Of a DNA stretch of 64,000 nt, positions 1 to 8,147 are shown one piece after another. Each line of letters begins with the position of its first letter. Positions within the stretch are counted from its first letter, which is position 1. This DNA comes from Mycobacterium sp. ELW1. Its GTDB lineage: Bacteria > Actinomycetota > Actinomycetes > Mycobacteriales > Mycobacteriaceae. The stretch lies in the NCBI RefSeq assembly GCF_008329905.1, contig NZ_CP032155.1, forward strand, positions 1,922,001 through 1,986,000. Reading direction: 5' to 3'. Below the pieces are notes generated by a model. That model saw only the letters and a program-made list of their open reading frames with translations. It made no database searches and was not told the DNA's origin. The translations under genes were made by a program, and so were the position numbers.

Positions 1-455
1 GTGTTCCGCGAGCACTTCCTGACCTGCTTCATCTCCGATCACGTCGGGGTGCAACTGCGTAACGACGTCGGCATCGACAACATCTGCTGGGAAGCCGATT
101 ACCCACACTCGGACTCGATGTGGCCCGGTGCCCCATCGACAACATCTGCTGGAAGCCGATTACCCACACTCGACTCGATGTGGCCCGGTGCCCCGAGCAA
201 CTCGACGACGTCCTTCGTGAACACAATGTGCCCGACGACGAGATCAACAAGATGACCTACCAGAACGCCATGCGCTGGTACCACTGGGATCCGTTCACGC
301 ATATCGCCAAGGAACAGGCCACGATCGGCGCGCTGCGCAAGGCTGCCGAAGGTCACGATGTCTCCATCCAGGCGTTGTCGAAGAAGGAGAAGACCGGCGC
401 CAACTTCGCCGACTTCGCGGCGAACGCCAAGGAGCTGTCCGGCAACAAGGACTGA
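1..455 (+). pseudogene. Amidohydrolase (COG2159-like), 3' part only, frame broken by a duplication
   Basis: The gene enters from the left edge and stops at TGA 453-455. The C-terminal signature of TIM-barrel metal-dependent hydrolases is visible: an EADYPHSDSMWPG stretch (compare SSDYPHW in the gene at 15735), then in another frame a TYQNAMRWYHWDPF stretch typical of the last helices. The two parts lie in different frames. Between them is a 62 bp segment (73-134) followed by a 60 bp near-copy (135-194) lacking two G residues, and one further G is missing at the exit (CCCCGAGCAA where CCG GAG CAA is expected). As written the protein cannot be read through. This is either a genuine pseudogene or an assembly or base-calling fault. 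Function is inferred from family resemblance only. Confidence 0.7.
73..194 (+). repeat. Tandem duplication of about 62 bp inside the amidohydrolase
   Basis: Copy 1 is 73-134 and copy 2 is 135-194. They differ only by loss of one G in GGG (CTGGGAAG to CTGGAAG) and one G in GG (CTCGGACTCG to CTCGACTCG). A clean in-frame 63 bp duplication with four single-G losses explains the net frame change exactly. Confidence 0.85.
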
Positions 456-548
456 CAAGGTCCGTGGGCGACAGGGCGCCGGTGCGCAAAGCGGGAGATC
501 GCGCCGGCGCACCGGTCTGCGTGCGACATCGAGTAGAGGAGTGTGGGT

Positions 549-1739
549 GTGTCTTCAGGTATGAGCTTCGAATTGACCGAGGATCAGGAGCTGATCCGTA
601 AGTCGGTGCGGGAGCTGGCATCACGCTTCGATGACCACTACTGGATGGAGAAGGACCAGCAGCACGAGTTTCCTTCGGAGTTCTACGACGCGATCGCCGG
701 TGGTGGCTGGCTCGGTATGACGATCCCCGAGGAGTACGGCGGCCACGGGCTTGGTATCACCGAGGCGACGATCCTGGCCGAAGAGGTCGCTCGTTCCGGT
801 GGCGGCATGAACGCGGCGAGCTCCATCCACATGTCGATCTTCGGAATGCAGCCGGTGGTGGTATTCGGCTCCGACGAGATGAAGGCTGCGACCCTGCCGC
901 GGATCGTCAACGGCGACCTGCACGTATGCTTCGGCGTCACCGAACCCGGTGCCGGACTTGATACTTCGCGTATCACGACATTCGCCAAGCGCGACGGTGA
1001 CAGTTATGTCGTCAACGGCCGCAAGGTGTGGATCTCCAAGGCGCTGGAATCCGAGAAGATCCTGCTGCTGACCCGCACCGAGAGCCGCGAGGACGCGGAG
1101 AAACGCGGGGGCAAGCCCACCGACGGCCTCACGCTGTTCCTCACCGACATCGATCGTGACCACGTCGACATCCGGCCCATCAAGAAGATGGGCCGCAACG
1201 CGGTCAGCTCCAACGAGGTGTTCATCGACGACCTGCGGGTCCCGGTCGCCGACCGGATCGGCGAAGAGGGTAAAGGCTTCTCCTACATCCTGCACGGGCT
1301 GAACCCGGAGCGGATGCTCATCGCCGCCGAGGCGCTGGGCATCGGCCGGGTGGCGCTGGACCGTGCGGTGAAGTACGCCAACGAGCGTGTGGTGTTCGAC
1401 CGGCCGATCGGGATGAATCAGGGCATCCAGTTCCCGTTGGCCGACTCGCTGGCGCGTCTCGACGCGGCCGAGTTGATCCTGCGCAAGGCGACCTGGCTCT
1501 ACGACAACGGAAAGTCGTGCGGCCGCGAAGCCAACATGGCCAAGTACCTGTGTGCGGATGCGGGTTTCGCAGCGGCCGACCGCGCGCTGCAGACCCACGG
1601 CGGCATGGGCTATTCCGAGGAGTACCACATCTCCCGGTTCTTCCGGGAGGCGCGCCTGATGAAGATCGCGCCCGTCAGCCAGGAGATGATCCTCAACTTC
1701 CTCGGCGCCAACGTGCTCGGTCTGCCCAAGAGCTACTAG
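549..1739 (+). CDS. Acyl-CoA dehydrogenase
   Basis: FAD-dependent alpha,beta-dehydrogenation of an acyl-CoA. The 396-residue product has the N-terminal helical domain (FELTEDQELIRKSVREL), the CFGVTEPGAGLD flavin-contact loop, a VNGRKVWIS beta-domain and the C-terminal helix bundle ending QTHGGMGYSEEYHISRFFREARL. The usual catalytic Glu of the YEGT motif is absent; the aligned stretch reads KIAPVSQEM, as in an ACAD subgroup that must place its base elsewhere. GTG 549 is chosen because AGAGGAG ends 7 nt before it; ATG 561 is the alternative. It heads a run with a CoA-transferase, a thiolase and a second ACAD, consistent with one beta-oxidation-type operon. Confidence 0.9.
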   Translation: MSSGMSFELTEDQELIRKSVRELASRFDDHYWMEKDQQHEFPSEFYDAIAGGGWLGMTIPEEYGGHGLGITEATILAEEVARSGGGMNAASSIHMSIFGMQPVVVFGSDEMKAATLPRIVNGDLHVCFGVTEPGAGLDTSRITTFAKRDGDSYVVNGRKVWISKALESEKILLLTRTESREDAEKRGGKPTDGLTLFLTDIDRDHVDIRPIKKMGRNAVSSNEVFIDDLRVPVADRIGEEGKGFSYILHGLNPERMLIAAEALGIGRVALDRAVKYANERVVFDRPIGMNQGIQFPLADSLARLDAAELILRKATWLYDNGKSCGREANMAKYLCADAGFAAADRALQTHGGMGYSEEYHISRFFREARLMKIAPVSQEMILNFLGANVLGLPKSY

Positions 1740-1773
1740 CAGCCGGCGATCCGGCCGACCGTATGGTGATCTG

Positions 1774-2988
1774 ATGACTTCTGCGCAAGGACCGGCAGCC
1801 CCGCTGGCCGGTATCACTGTCGTGGCGTTGGAGCAGGCGGTGGCGGCGCCGATGTGCACGCGCGTCCTGGCCGACTTCGGTGCCCGCGTCATCAAGGTGG
1901 AGAATCCGGCGGGTGGGGACTTCGCCCGGCACTACGACGATGTCGTCAACGGCCCGGGCGGTCTTGCGGCTCACTTTGTTTGGGCCAACCGCAACAAGGA
2001 ATCGATTGCGCTGGACCTCAAATCGGCCGAGGGTCTGGAGATCCTGCACCAGTTGCTTGACCGCGCCGATGCGTTGGTGTCCAATCTCGCGCCGGGTTCC
2101 ACCGCCCGGCTGGGCATCTCACCCGACCAGTTGCGAGAACGCCACCCTGATGTGATCGCCGTCGAGATCGACGGATACGGCGCGGGCGGCCCGCTGTCGA
2201 ACAAGCGCGCCTACGACCTGCTGGCGCAGTCGGAGTCCGGATCGTGCGCGGTGACCGGCTATCCCGGGAAACCGGCCAAGCCCGGACCGCCGATCGCCGA
2301 CATCTCCACCGGGCTGTACTCGGCGTTGTCGATCATGGCCCTGCTGATCTCGCGGGATAAGCGGACGCGTCCAGGCGCGGCCGTCAGCGTGAGCCTGTTC
2401 GACACGATGATGGACCTGATGGGGTATCCGCTGACCTACGCCCAGCATTCCGGAATCGACCAGGAGCCGCTGGGAATGAACTCCCCGGCCGTCGCGCCGT
2501 ACGGTTCCTTCGATACCGCCGACAATCAGACGGTGGTGCTGGGCACCACCAACGACCGGGAATGGCAACGGTTGGCACGCGAGATCATCGACCGTCCCGA
2601 CTTGGCCGACGACCCGCGGTACGCCAGCAACTCCGATCGGTGCGCTCACCGCGACGAACTCAACTCGGCCATCCAAAACTGGTGTGCGCAGCATGATCTC
2701 GCGCACATCCAGAAGACTGCTGACGCGGCTGGGATCGGCAATGCCCGCTACAATCTGCCCAGCGAGGTGCTCGCGCACCCGCAGTTGTCCGATCGTGACC
2801 GCTGGCGGACGGTGCAGACCACCGCCGGTCCGATCGAGGCCATCCTGCCGCCGCCGATCATCGAAGACTACGAGCAGCCGATGGGTCCGGTACCCGGCCT
2901 CGGTGAGCACACCGACGCGTTGCTGGCCGAATTGGGCCTGTCGGACAACGACATCGGCAGACTGCGGGAGCAGGGTGCCGTCGCATGA
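1774..2988 (+). CDS. Class III CoA-transferase (CaiB/BaiF family)
   Basis: Moves CoA between acyl groups, activating a carboxylic acid without ATP. The product has 404 residues, normal for the family. The opening PLAGITVVALEQAVAAP, the ADFGARVIKVENP strand-helix unit and the YDLLAQSESG and PPIADISTGLYSALS segments are family hallmarks; the Asp in PPIADIS matches the catalytic aspartate. The gene follows the ACAD by 34 bp and precedes the thiolase by 26 bp, all on the same strand, so it probably supplies the acyl-CoA that its neighbours degrade. The substrate is not predictable. Confidence 0.9.
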   Translation: MTSAQGPAAPLAGITVVALEQAVAAPMCTRVLADFGARVIKVENPAGGDFARHYDDVVNGPGGLAAHFVWANRNKESIALDLKSAEGLEILHQLLDRADALVSNLAPGSTARLGISPDQLRERHPDVIAVEIDGYGAGGPLSNKRAYDLLAQSESGSCAVTGYPGKPAKPGPPIADISTGLYSALSIMALLISRDKRTRPGAAVSVSLFDTMMDLMGYPLTYAQHSGIDQEPLGMNSPAVAPYGSFDTADNQTVVLGTTNDREWQRLAREIIDRPDLADDPRYASNSDRCAHRDELNSAIQNWCAQHDLAHIQKTADAAGIGNARYNLPSEVLAHPQLSDRDRWRTVQTTAGPIEAILPPPIIEDYEQPMGPVPGLGEHTDALLAELGLSDNDIGRLREQGAVA

Positions 2989-3014
2989 ACAAGCGCCAGA
3001 ACTAAGGAGAAGCC

Positions 3015-4160
3015 ATGCGGGAAACGGTGATCGTCGAGGCGGTCCGCACCCCGGTCGGTAAGCGAAACGGCGGGCTGTCCGGCATGCATGCCGCCGACCT
3101 GTCGGGGGTGGTGCTGAACGCACTCGCCGAACGCATCGGCCTGGACCCGGCGACGGTCGATGACGTGGTGTGGGGTTGCGTGTCCCAGGTCGGTGACCAG
3201 TCGAGCAATATCGGCCGGTTCTCGGTTCTGGCCGCCGGCTGGCCGGAATCCATTCCGGGCACGACGGTCAACCGGGCCTGCGGATCCAGTCAGCAGGCAC
3301 TGGATTTCGCCGCGCAGGCGGTGATGTCCGGCCAGCAGGACGTGGTGGTCGCCGGCGGTGTCGAGGTGATGAGCCGTGTTCCGCTCGGCTCGGCACGTGC
3401 CACCGGCATGCCGTATGGCCCCAAGGTGCTCGAGCGTTATGACGACTTCTCGTTCAACCAAGGCATTTCCGCGGAGATGATCGCGCAGAAGTGGGGACTC
3501 TCCCGGACCGACCTCGACGAGTTCTCGGCGCGCAGCCACGAACTGGCCGCTGCGGCACAGGATCGCGGGGCCTTCGACGACCAGATCGTCCCGGTGGCCA
3601 CCGACTCATGCGTGGTGAGCGCCGACGAAGGCATCCGCCGGGGGACCACCGTCGAGAAACTGGCCGGGCTCAAACCGGCGTTCACCGAGGACGGCGTCAT
3701 CCACGCCGGCAACTCGTCGCAGATCTCGGACGGCGCGGCCGCTCTGCTGGTCACCAGCGCGGAATATGCTGCCGCACAGGGCTGGACACCGCTGGCGCGC
3801 TATGTCGCCGGGGCAGTCGCCGGCGCCAACCCGGTGATGATGCTGACCGGTCCGATTCCCGCGACGGAGAAGGTGCTGGGCAAGACCGGCCTGAGCATCG
3901 ACGACATCGGGGTGTACGAGGTCAACGAGGCGTTCGCGCCGGTGCCGCTGGCGTGGCAGGCCGACACCGGCGCCAAGGCCGAGCGGCTGAACCCCCTCGG
4001 CGGCGCGATCGCGCTGGGTCACCCGCTGGGCGGCTCCGGCGCGGTGCTGATGACGCGCATGCTGTACCACATGCGCGACAACGGAATTCGCTACGGCCTG
4101 CAGACGATGTGTGAGGGCGGCGGCACCGCGAACGCCACCGTCGTCGAACTGATCGGCTGA
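3015..4160 (+). CDS. Thiolase (acetyl-CoA C-acyltransferase)
   Basis: Thiolytic cleavage of 3-ketoacyl-CoA. The 381-residue product has the nucleophile Cys89 in NRACGSSQQAL, the NEAFAP motif, the GHPLGGSGA histidine loop and the second active-site cysteine in CEGGGTANA. All catalytic positions of a degradative thiolase are intact. A TAAGGAG ribosome site lies just upstream of ATG 3015. It sits between a CoA-transferase and an acyl-CoA dehydrogenase in a same-strand run, which supports a role in a peripheral beta-oxidation pathway. Confidence 0.93.
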   Translation: MRETVIVEAVRTPVGKRNGGLSGMHAADLSGVVLNALAERIGLDPATVDDVVWGCVSQVGDQSSNIGRFSVLAAGWPESIPGTTVNRACGSSQQALDFAAQAVMSGQQDVVVAGGVEVMSRVPLGSARATGMPYGPKVLERYDDFSFNQGISAEMIAQKWGLSRTDLDEFSARSHELAAAAQDRGAFDDQIVPVATDSCVVSADEGIRRGTTVEKLAGLKPAFTEDGVIHAGNSSQISDGAAALLVTSAEYAAAQGWTPLARYVAGAVAGANPVMMLTGPIPATEKVLGKTGLSIDDIGVYEVNEAFAPVPLAWQADTGAKAERLNPLGGAIALGHPLGGSGAVLMTRMLYHMRDNGIRYGLQTMCEGGGTANATVVELIG

Positions 4161-4168
4161 GGGGCTTG

Positions 4169-5317
4169 ATGCGCCGCGACCTGTTCACCGCCGACCACGA
4201 GGCGTTTCGCGAACTCGCTCGGGACTTCATCGAGAAGGAAGTCGTGCCCGCCTACCCGCAGTGGGAGAAGGCGGGCCGGATGCCGCGCGAGACGTTCGCG
4301 AAGCTCGGGGAGACCGGGATCATGGGTGTCACGCTGCCCGAGGAGTACGGCGGCGGCGGTCAGGACGACTACCGCTACAACGTGGTCCTGCAGGAAGAAG
4401 CAGCCCGCGCACTGGTCACGTTGTCGACGGTCCGCACCCAGCTCGAGGTGATCCTGCCGTACTTCCTGCACTACGCGAACGACGAGCAACGGGCCCGCTG
4501 GTTTCCCGGGCTGGCGGCCGGAACGCTGCTCACCGCGGTCGCGATGACCGAACCGGGCACCGGGTCGGACCTGGCCGGCGTGCGCACGACGGCGGTACGA
4601 GATGGCGACCACTACATCGTCAACGGCGCAAAGACTTTCATCACCGGCGGCATGCAAGCCGATCTGGTGGTCGTCGTGGCGCGGACGTCCACCGACCCGG
4701 ACAATCGTCGCGCCGGGCTGACGCTGCTGGTCGTCGAGGACGGGATGGCGGGCTTCACCCGCGGACGCGAACTCGAGAAGATGGGCTGCAAGGTCCAGGA
4801 CACCGCCGAGCTGTCATTCGTCGACGTCCGGGTGCCTGCGGCCAACGTGCTGGGGGAGGAGGGGCAGGCCTTCAGCTACCTCGGGCACAACCTGGCCCAG
4901 GAGCGGCTCACCGTGGCGGTGGGCTCGGTGGCCCAAGCCCGCTCGGCGATCGCCGCAGCGATCGAATACACCCAGAGCCGCAAGGCTTTCGGCACGCCCG
5001 TCGCCTCGTTTCAGAACACCAAGTTCGAGCTGGCGGCCTGCTCGACGGAGGTCGAGGCGGCCCAGGCCATGCTCGACCGGGCGGTGGCCCTGCACGTCGA
5101 GGGCGAGCTCGGCGGCGCCGATGCCGCCCGGGTCAAGCTGTTCTGCACCGAGATGCAGCAGCGGGTGATCGACCGCTGCCTGCAACTGTTCGGCGGATAC
5201 GGCTACATGATGGAGTATCCGATCGCCCGGCTCTATACCGATGCGCGAGTGGCCCGGATCTACGCCGGGACCAGCGAGGTGATGAAGGTGATCATCGCCA
5301 AGTCATTGGGGCTGTAG
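4169..5317 (+). CDS. Acyl-CoA dehydrogenase
   Basis: The 382-residue product has the complete ACAD fold: FTADHEAFRELARDFI at the N-terminus, AMTEPGTGSDLAGVRT for flavin and substrate, VNGAKTFITGG, and the C-terminal QLFGGYGYMMEYPIARLYTDARVARIYAGTSEVMK. At the usual catalytic Glu position the motif reads YAGTSE (Ala), as in isovaleryl-CoA-dehydrogenase-like enzymes that take the base from another helix. ATG 4169 begins 8 bp after the thiolase stop and is preferred to the in-frame TTG at 4166. It is the last gene of the 549-5317 run and is followed by a hairpin at 5332-5347. Confidence 0.92.
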   Translation: MRRDLFTADHEAFRELARDFIEKEVVPAYPQWEKAGRMPRETFAKLGETGIMGVTLPEEYGGGGQDDYRYNVVLQEEAARALVTLSTVRTQLEVILPYFLHYANDEQRARWFPGLAAGTLLTAVAMTEPGTGSDLAGVRTTAVRDGDHYIVNGAKTFITGGMQADLVVVVARTSTDPDNRRAGLTLLVVEDGMAGFTRGRELEKMGCKVQDTAELSFVDVRVPAANVLGEEGQAFSYLGHNLAQERLTVAVGSVAQARSAIAAAIEYTQSRKAFGTPVASFQNTKFELAACSTEVEAAQAMLDRAVALHVEGELGGADAARVKLFCTEMQQRVIDRCLQLFGGYGYMMEYPIARLYTDARVARIYAGTSEVMKVIIAKSLGL

Positions 5318-5331
5318 TCGCCCCGCTCGAT

Positions 5332-5347
5332 CGTCGCGAGAGCGACG
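5332..5347 (+). terminator. Hairpin after the ACAD operon
   Basis: CGTCGC-GAGA-GCGACG: a perfect 6 bp stem with a GNRA-type loop, 14 bp after the stop at 5317. There is no T run, which is usual in mycobacteria. Role inferred from position. Confidence 0.4.
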
Positions 5348-5436
5348 TCATGGCTGCTGACGACGCCGATTCACAGCCCTGACGTCGGTCTCGGGCTAAG
5401 CGGTCCGCTGACCACAAAATTCTTCCGCTGAGACCC

Positions 5437-5465
5437 TTGTCACACCCGCCAAACCAACCTACTGT
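5437..5465 (+). promoter_or_regulatory. Probable promoter of the TetR gene
   Basis: TTGTCA (5437-5442), a 17 bp spacer and TACTGT (5460-5465). The -10 element lies inside the palindrome at 5453-5482, so a bound repressor would block initiation. GGGAG lies a few bases before ATG 5501. Confidence 0.5.
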
Positions 5466-5482
5466 GTGTTCACTAGGTTGGT
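5453..5482. promoter_or_regulatory. Palindromic operator upstream of the TetR gene
   Basis: Perfect 9 bp arms ACCAACCTA (5453-5461) and TAGGTTGGT (5474-5482); TG/CA just inside the arms also pairs. It lies 18 bp before the TetR start and overlaps the predicted -10. Autoregulation is the simplest reading. Confidence 0.7.
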
Positions 5483-5500
5483 CCGGGCGAAGGGAGTGTG

Positions 5501-6142
5501 ATGACGGCACCAGAGTCCTCGGCTCTCCGCACGAGCGATCTTCGCCGTCCCTACGCCACCCTCCTGGCCAAAGGGGAGGACCGTAAGCAGCGCATTCTCG
5601 ACGTCGCGCAGCGGCTCCTGGCCCGCAACGGCTGGCGCAACACCACCCTTGCGCAGATCGCGAAGGAGGCTGGTGTCACCGCCGCGGGGCTGTTGCATCA
5701 CTTCGAGTCCAAGGAGCAGCTGCTCCACGCGGTGCTCGACGCCCGGGACGCCGACGACAGCGAACATGCCGACTACCTGACCGGCGACCTGGTCGAGGGC
5801 ATCGCCAATGCCGCCGACCGGTTCGACCGGTCACCCCAGCTCGTCGGCACCTTCGCGGTGCTGATGGTGGAGAACATCGCACCCGACGCCCCGCTGCACG
5901 ACCGGCTGGTGGATCGCTACCGGCAGGCGGTCGGCATCATCGCCGACCGGATCCGCAGCGGTCAGGCCGAGGGCCGATACCGATCAGACGTGAACCCGGC
6001 CCAGAAGGCCGTGGAAATCCTGGCATTTGTGAACGGAATGGAGACCTCATGGCTGCTCGACCCGTCGATACCGCTGATCGATGTGTTCCGGGAGTACTCC
6101 AGGTCGCTGGCGAGCCAGCTGATGGCGCCCGCCGGATCATGA
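5501..6142 (+). CDS. TetR-family transcriptional regulator
   Basis: The 213-residue product has an N-terminal helix-turn-helix (KQRILDVAQRLLARNGWRNTTLAQIAKEAGVTAAGLLHHFESKEQLLHAVL in outline, about residues 28-75) and a variable ligand domain. It probably represses its own promoter through the palindrome at 5453-5482, and perhaps the neighbouring catabolic operons. ATG 5501 is preferred to GTG 5498 because of the spacing to AGGGAG (5491-5496). Its stop overlaps the ATG of the next gene (ATGA), so the two are translationally coupled. The ligand is unknown. Confidence 0.9.
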   Translation: MTAPESSALRTSDLRRPYATLLAKGEDRKQRILDVAQRLLARNGWRNTTLAQIAKEAGVTAAGLLHHFESKEQLLHAVLDARDADDSEHADYLTGDLVEGIANAADRFDRSPQLVGTFAVLMVENIAPDAPLHDRLVDRYRQAVGIIADRIRSGQAEGRYRSDVNPAQKAVEILAFVNGMETSWLLDPSIPLIDVFREYSRSLASQLMAPAGS

Positions 6143-6645
6143 GATACCGGCTCGACATCGTCGCTCCCAGCGTCGCCGAGGCGGTGCGGCACGCCGGCGG
6201 CTGGATCTTCGACCGCGTGATGGCGGGCTGGGATGTCAACGTCCTGCTCGCGCAGCCCGGCGACACCCGCCCGCTGACGATCCTGGGCGCCCAGACCTCC
6301 GACTTCGAATCGATGATCGCGGCCGGTGACGATCAGCCACACCCGCAGGCGCTGGCGGTGGCCGCCGATCTCCTCGATACCGACGCCCGGGTCCGCGAGG
6401 GCGTGCTGCGTGCGCTCGATTACGGCATGACCGAGGTGGCATTGTGGGGCGAGGCGCAGTCGAGTGATCTCGACCGTGACATCGACTGCGTCGAGCACCG
6501 CCTGAGCTCGGCGGCGCGGGTGTTCAAAGCACAGGCACTGGCCGCGGCGGACGTCGACGACGTATCGGTCGCGGCGACCGAGACCTTCCGAAGCGGCGCC
6601 ATGAGCTGCCCGCCGATCGGCGCCGACCTGGTCCCGGCCGGCTGA
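6139..6645 (+). CDS. Hypothetical protein coupled to the TetR gene
   Basis: The 168-residue product is not recognised. It has no signal peptide, membrane span or cysteine cluster. It begins RYRLDIVAPSVAEAVRHAGGWIFDRVMAGWDVNVL, suggesting a helix-strand alpha/beta domain, and is acidic in its second half. It starts at ATG 6139 inside the TetR stop (4 bp overlap), so the two proteins are made together; it may assist or modulate the regulator, which is inference. It ends 14 bp before the convergent ferredoxin gene. Confidence 0.7.
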   Translation: MRYRLDIVAPSVAEAVRHAGGWIFDRVMAGWDVNVLLAQPGDTRPLTILGAQTSDFESMIAAGDDQPHPQALAVAADLLDTDARVREGVLRALDYGMTEVALWGEAQSSDLDRDIDCVEHRLSSAARVFKAQALAAADVDDVSVAATETFRSGAMSCPPIGADLVPAG

Positions 6646-6659
6646 GGCGGGGCGGAAAT

Positions 6660-6851
6660 CTACTCCGTGATGGAGATGGCCTGCCGGGGGCACTGACGCA
6701 CCGCGTCGCGAATCTGTGCCTCGTTCTCCGGGGTCACCTCGTCGTTGAGGACGTGCAGGTAATCCTGGTCGTCGACCTGGAACACCTCCGGGATGATCCC
6801 CATACAGATCGCATTGGCCTCACACAGGCCGAAGTCCACTTCAATCTTCAT
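6660..6851 (-). CDS. Ferredoxin, [3Fe-4S] type (P450 partner)
   Basis: A 63-residue electron carrier. Cluster ligands are Cys10, Cys16 and Cys54 in CEANAIC and CP: the three-cysteine C-x5-C...CP pattern of actinobacterial P450 ferredoxins, with Asn at the variable residue of CxxNxxC. ATG at 6851 overlaps the stop of the P450 gene by 4 bp, so the pair is co-translated and this is almost certainly the immediate electron donor of that P450. Longer same-frame readings extend into the P450 gene in another frame and are rejected. Confidence 0.9.
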   Translation of the reverse strand: MKIEVDFGLCEANAICMGIIPEVFQVDDQDYLHVLNDEVTPENEAQIRDAVRQCPRQAISITE

Positions 6852-8050
6852 CGCAGCACCTTCACCGGGACGTGGGAGTAACCCGCCACATTCTGCATCT
6901 GCACCCGGCGCAGCCCATCCCACTGGACTTCGTAGCGCGGCATGAAGTCGAGCAGCTTCTCCAGCGCGAGCGCACTTTCCATGCGGGCCAGGGCGGCGCC
7001 AAGGCAGCTGTGGATGCCGTAACCCAGGCCGAGGTTCTGCGCCTCGGTGCGGTCGCGATCGATGTCGAAGGCGTCGGCATCGGTGAAGGCGTGCGAGTCC
7101 CGGTTGGCCGACGCCAGCAGGAGGAACACCGGCTTGCCTGCTGGGATCTTGCCGCTGGGCACTTCGGTGTCCTTGAGGGTGTACCGGACGTTGTACTGCA
7201 CCGGTCCCTCGTAGCGCAGGAGCTCCTCCACTGCCGCGGGAATCTTGTCCCGGTCGTCGAGCAGCTTGCGCCACTGGTCGGGGAAGCGGGCGAAGTTGAC
7301 CGCGGCGGTCCCCATCAGCTTGGTCACGGTCTCGGCACCCGCACCACCGAGAAGCGTTGCAAAACCGCAGATTTCGATGTCATCCAATCGGCGCATGTGA
7401 CCGTCGTCATCGGGGATCTCGGCGGCGATCAGGCGGCTGATCATGTCGTCCTGCGGGTTCTCGCGCCGCTCCTGCACCAGGCCGTAGTAGTACATCGCGG
7501 TCTCGATATTGGCCTGCATGCCGGCCTCACTGGTCCCCATCTGCCCCGGCTCACGACTGAGGCTGGTGTCGATCCAGTGCCGAACCTGCTGCCGGTATTC
7601 CTCGGGCACGCCGGCCATCCGGGTGATGACCTCGACCGGGAACGGCCCGGAGAAATCCTGGACCACGTCGAAGTTGTCCGGGTCGGCCGCGGCCAGATAC
7701 TTGTCCGCCAGTTCGATGACCACGTCACGCTGCGACTGGACCGCGCGGGGGGTGAAGGCCTTGTTCAGCAGACTGCGCATGTGCCGATGCTCGGGCGGGT
7801 CCATGAAGATGATCGACTTCTGCGGCGGCTCGTCCGCCTTCACCATGGCCAGATCGCAGCCGCGGGTCGACGAGAAGCTCTCATGGTCCTTCAGCGCCGC
7901 CGCGACATCCTCGTGCCGGGAGATGGCGTAGAAGTCCTCTTTGGCGTCGTAATACAACGGGGCCTCGGCGCGCATGCGCTCGTAGATGTCGAAGGGGTTG
8001 TTGAAGTACTCCTGCGAGAACGGATCGAAGACGAGTTCAGCCTGAGTCAT
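6848..8050 (-). CDS. Cytochrome P450
   Basis: A haem mono-oxygenase of 400 residues. The I-helix reads GGAGAETVT, the ExxR motif is EELLR, and the haem ligand is Cys349 in GYGIHSCLGAALARME. The Phe that normally opens the FGxGxHxC loop is Leu here, a mild deviation close to the haem. GGAGGAGAACGCA precedes ATG 8050, giving a clear start. The inverted repeat at 8084-8115 lies upstream. Two oxidoreductase genes end 97 bp before it and a ferredoxin overlaps its end. Substrate class unknown. Confidence 0.95.
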   Translation of the reverse strand: MTQAELVFDPFSQEYFNNPFDIYERMRAEAPLYYDAKEDFYAISRHEDVAAALKDHESFSSTRGCDLAMVKADEPPQKSIIFMDPPEHRHMRSLLNKAFTPRAVQSQRDVVIELADKYLAAADPDNFDVVQDFSGPFPVEVITRMAGVPEEYRQQVRHWIDTSLSREPGQMGTSEAGMQANIETAMYYYGLVQERRENPQDDMISRLIAAEIPDDDGHMRRLDDIEICGFATLLGGAGAETVTKLMGTAAVNFARFPDQWRKLLDDRDKIPAAVEELLRYEGPVQYNVRYTLKDTEVPSGKIPAGKPVFLLLASANRDSHAFTDADAFDIDRDRTEAQNLGLGYGIHSCLGAALARMESALALEKLLDFMPRYEVQWDGLRRVQMQNVAGYSHVPVKVLR

Positions 8051-8083
8051 TGCGTTCTCCTCCGAGGCGAGTGCTGGGCTATG

Positions 8084-8115
8084 AGCGTTACGGAAGGTTG
8101 GTTGAGTGTAACGCT
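8084..8115. promoter_or_regulatory. Inverted repeat upstream of the P450 gene
   Basis: AGCGTTAC (8084-8091) and GTAACGCT (8108-8115): perfect 8 bp arms, 16 bp spacer. It lies 33-65 bp upstream of the P450 start in a 97 bp gap, the expected place for a repressor or activator site. Confidence 0.5.
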
Positions 8116-8147
8116 AACAGTGGGGTCGACGGGAGAGCGGAAAATGG

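Noticed and set aside
621..1895. 424-residue minus-strand frame over the first acyl-CoA dehydrogenase
   Set aside because: High-GC shadow frame, His/Arg-rich without motifs; the plus-strand gene has all family landmarks.
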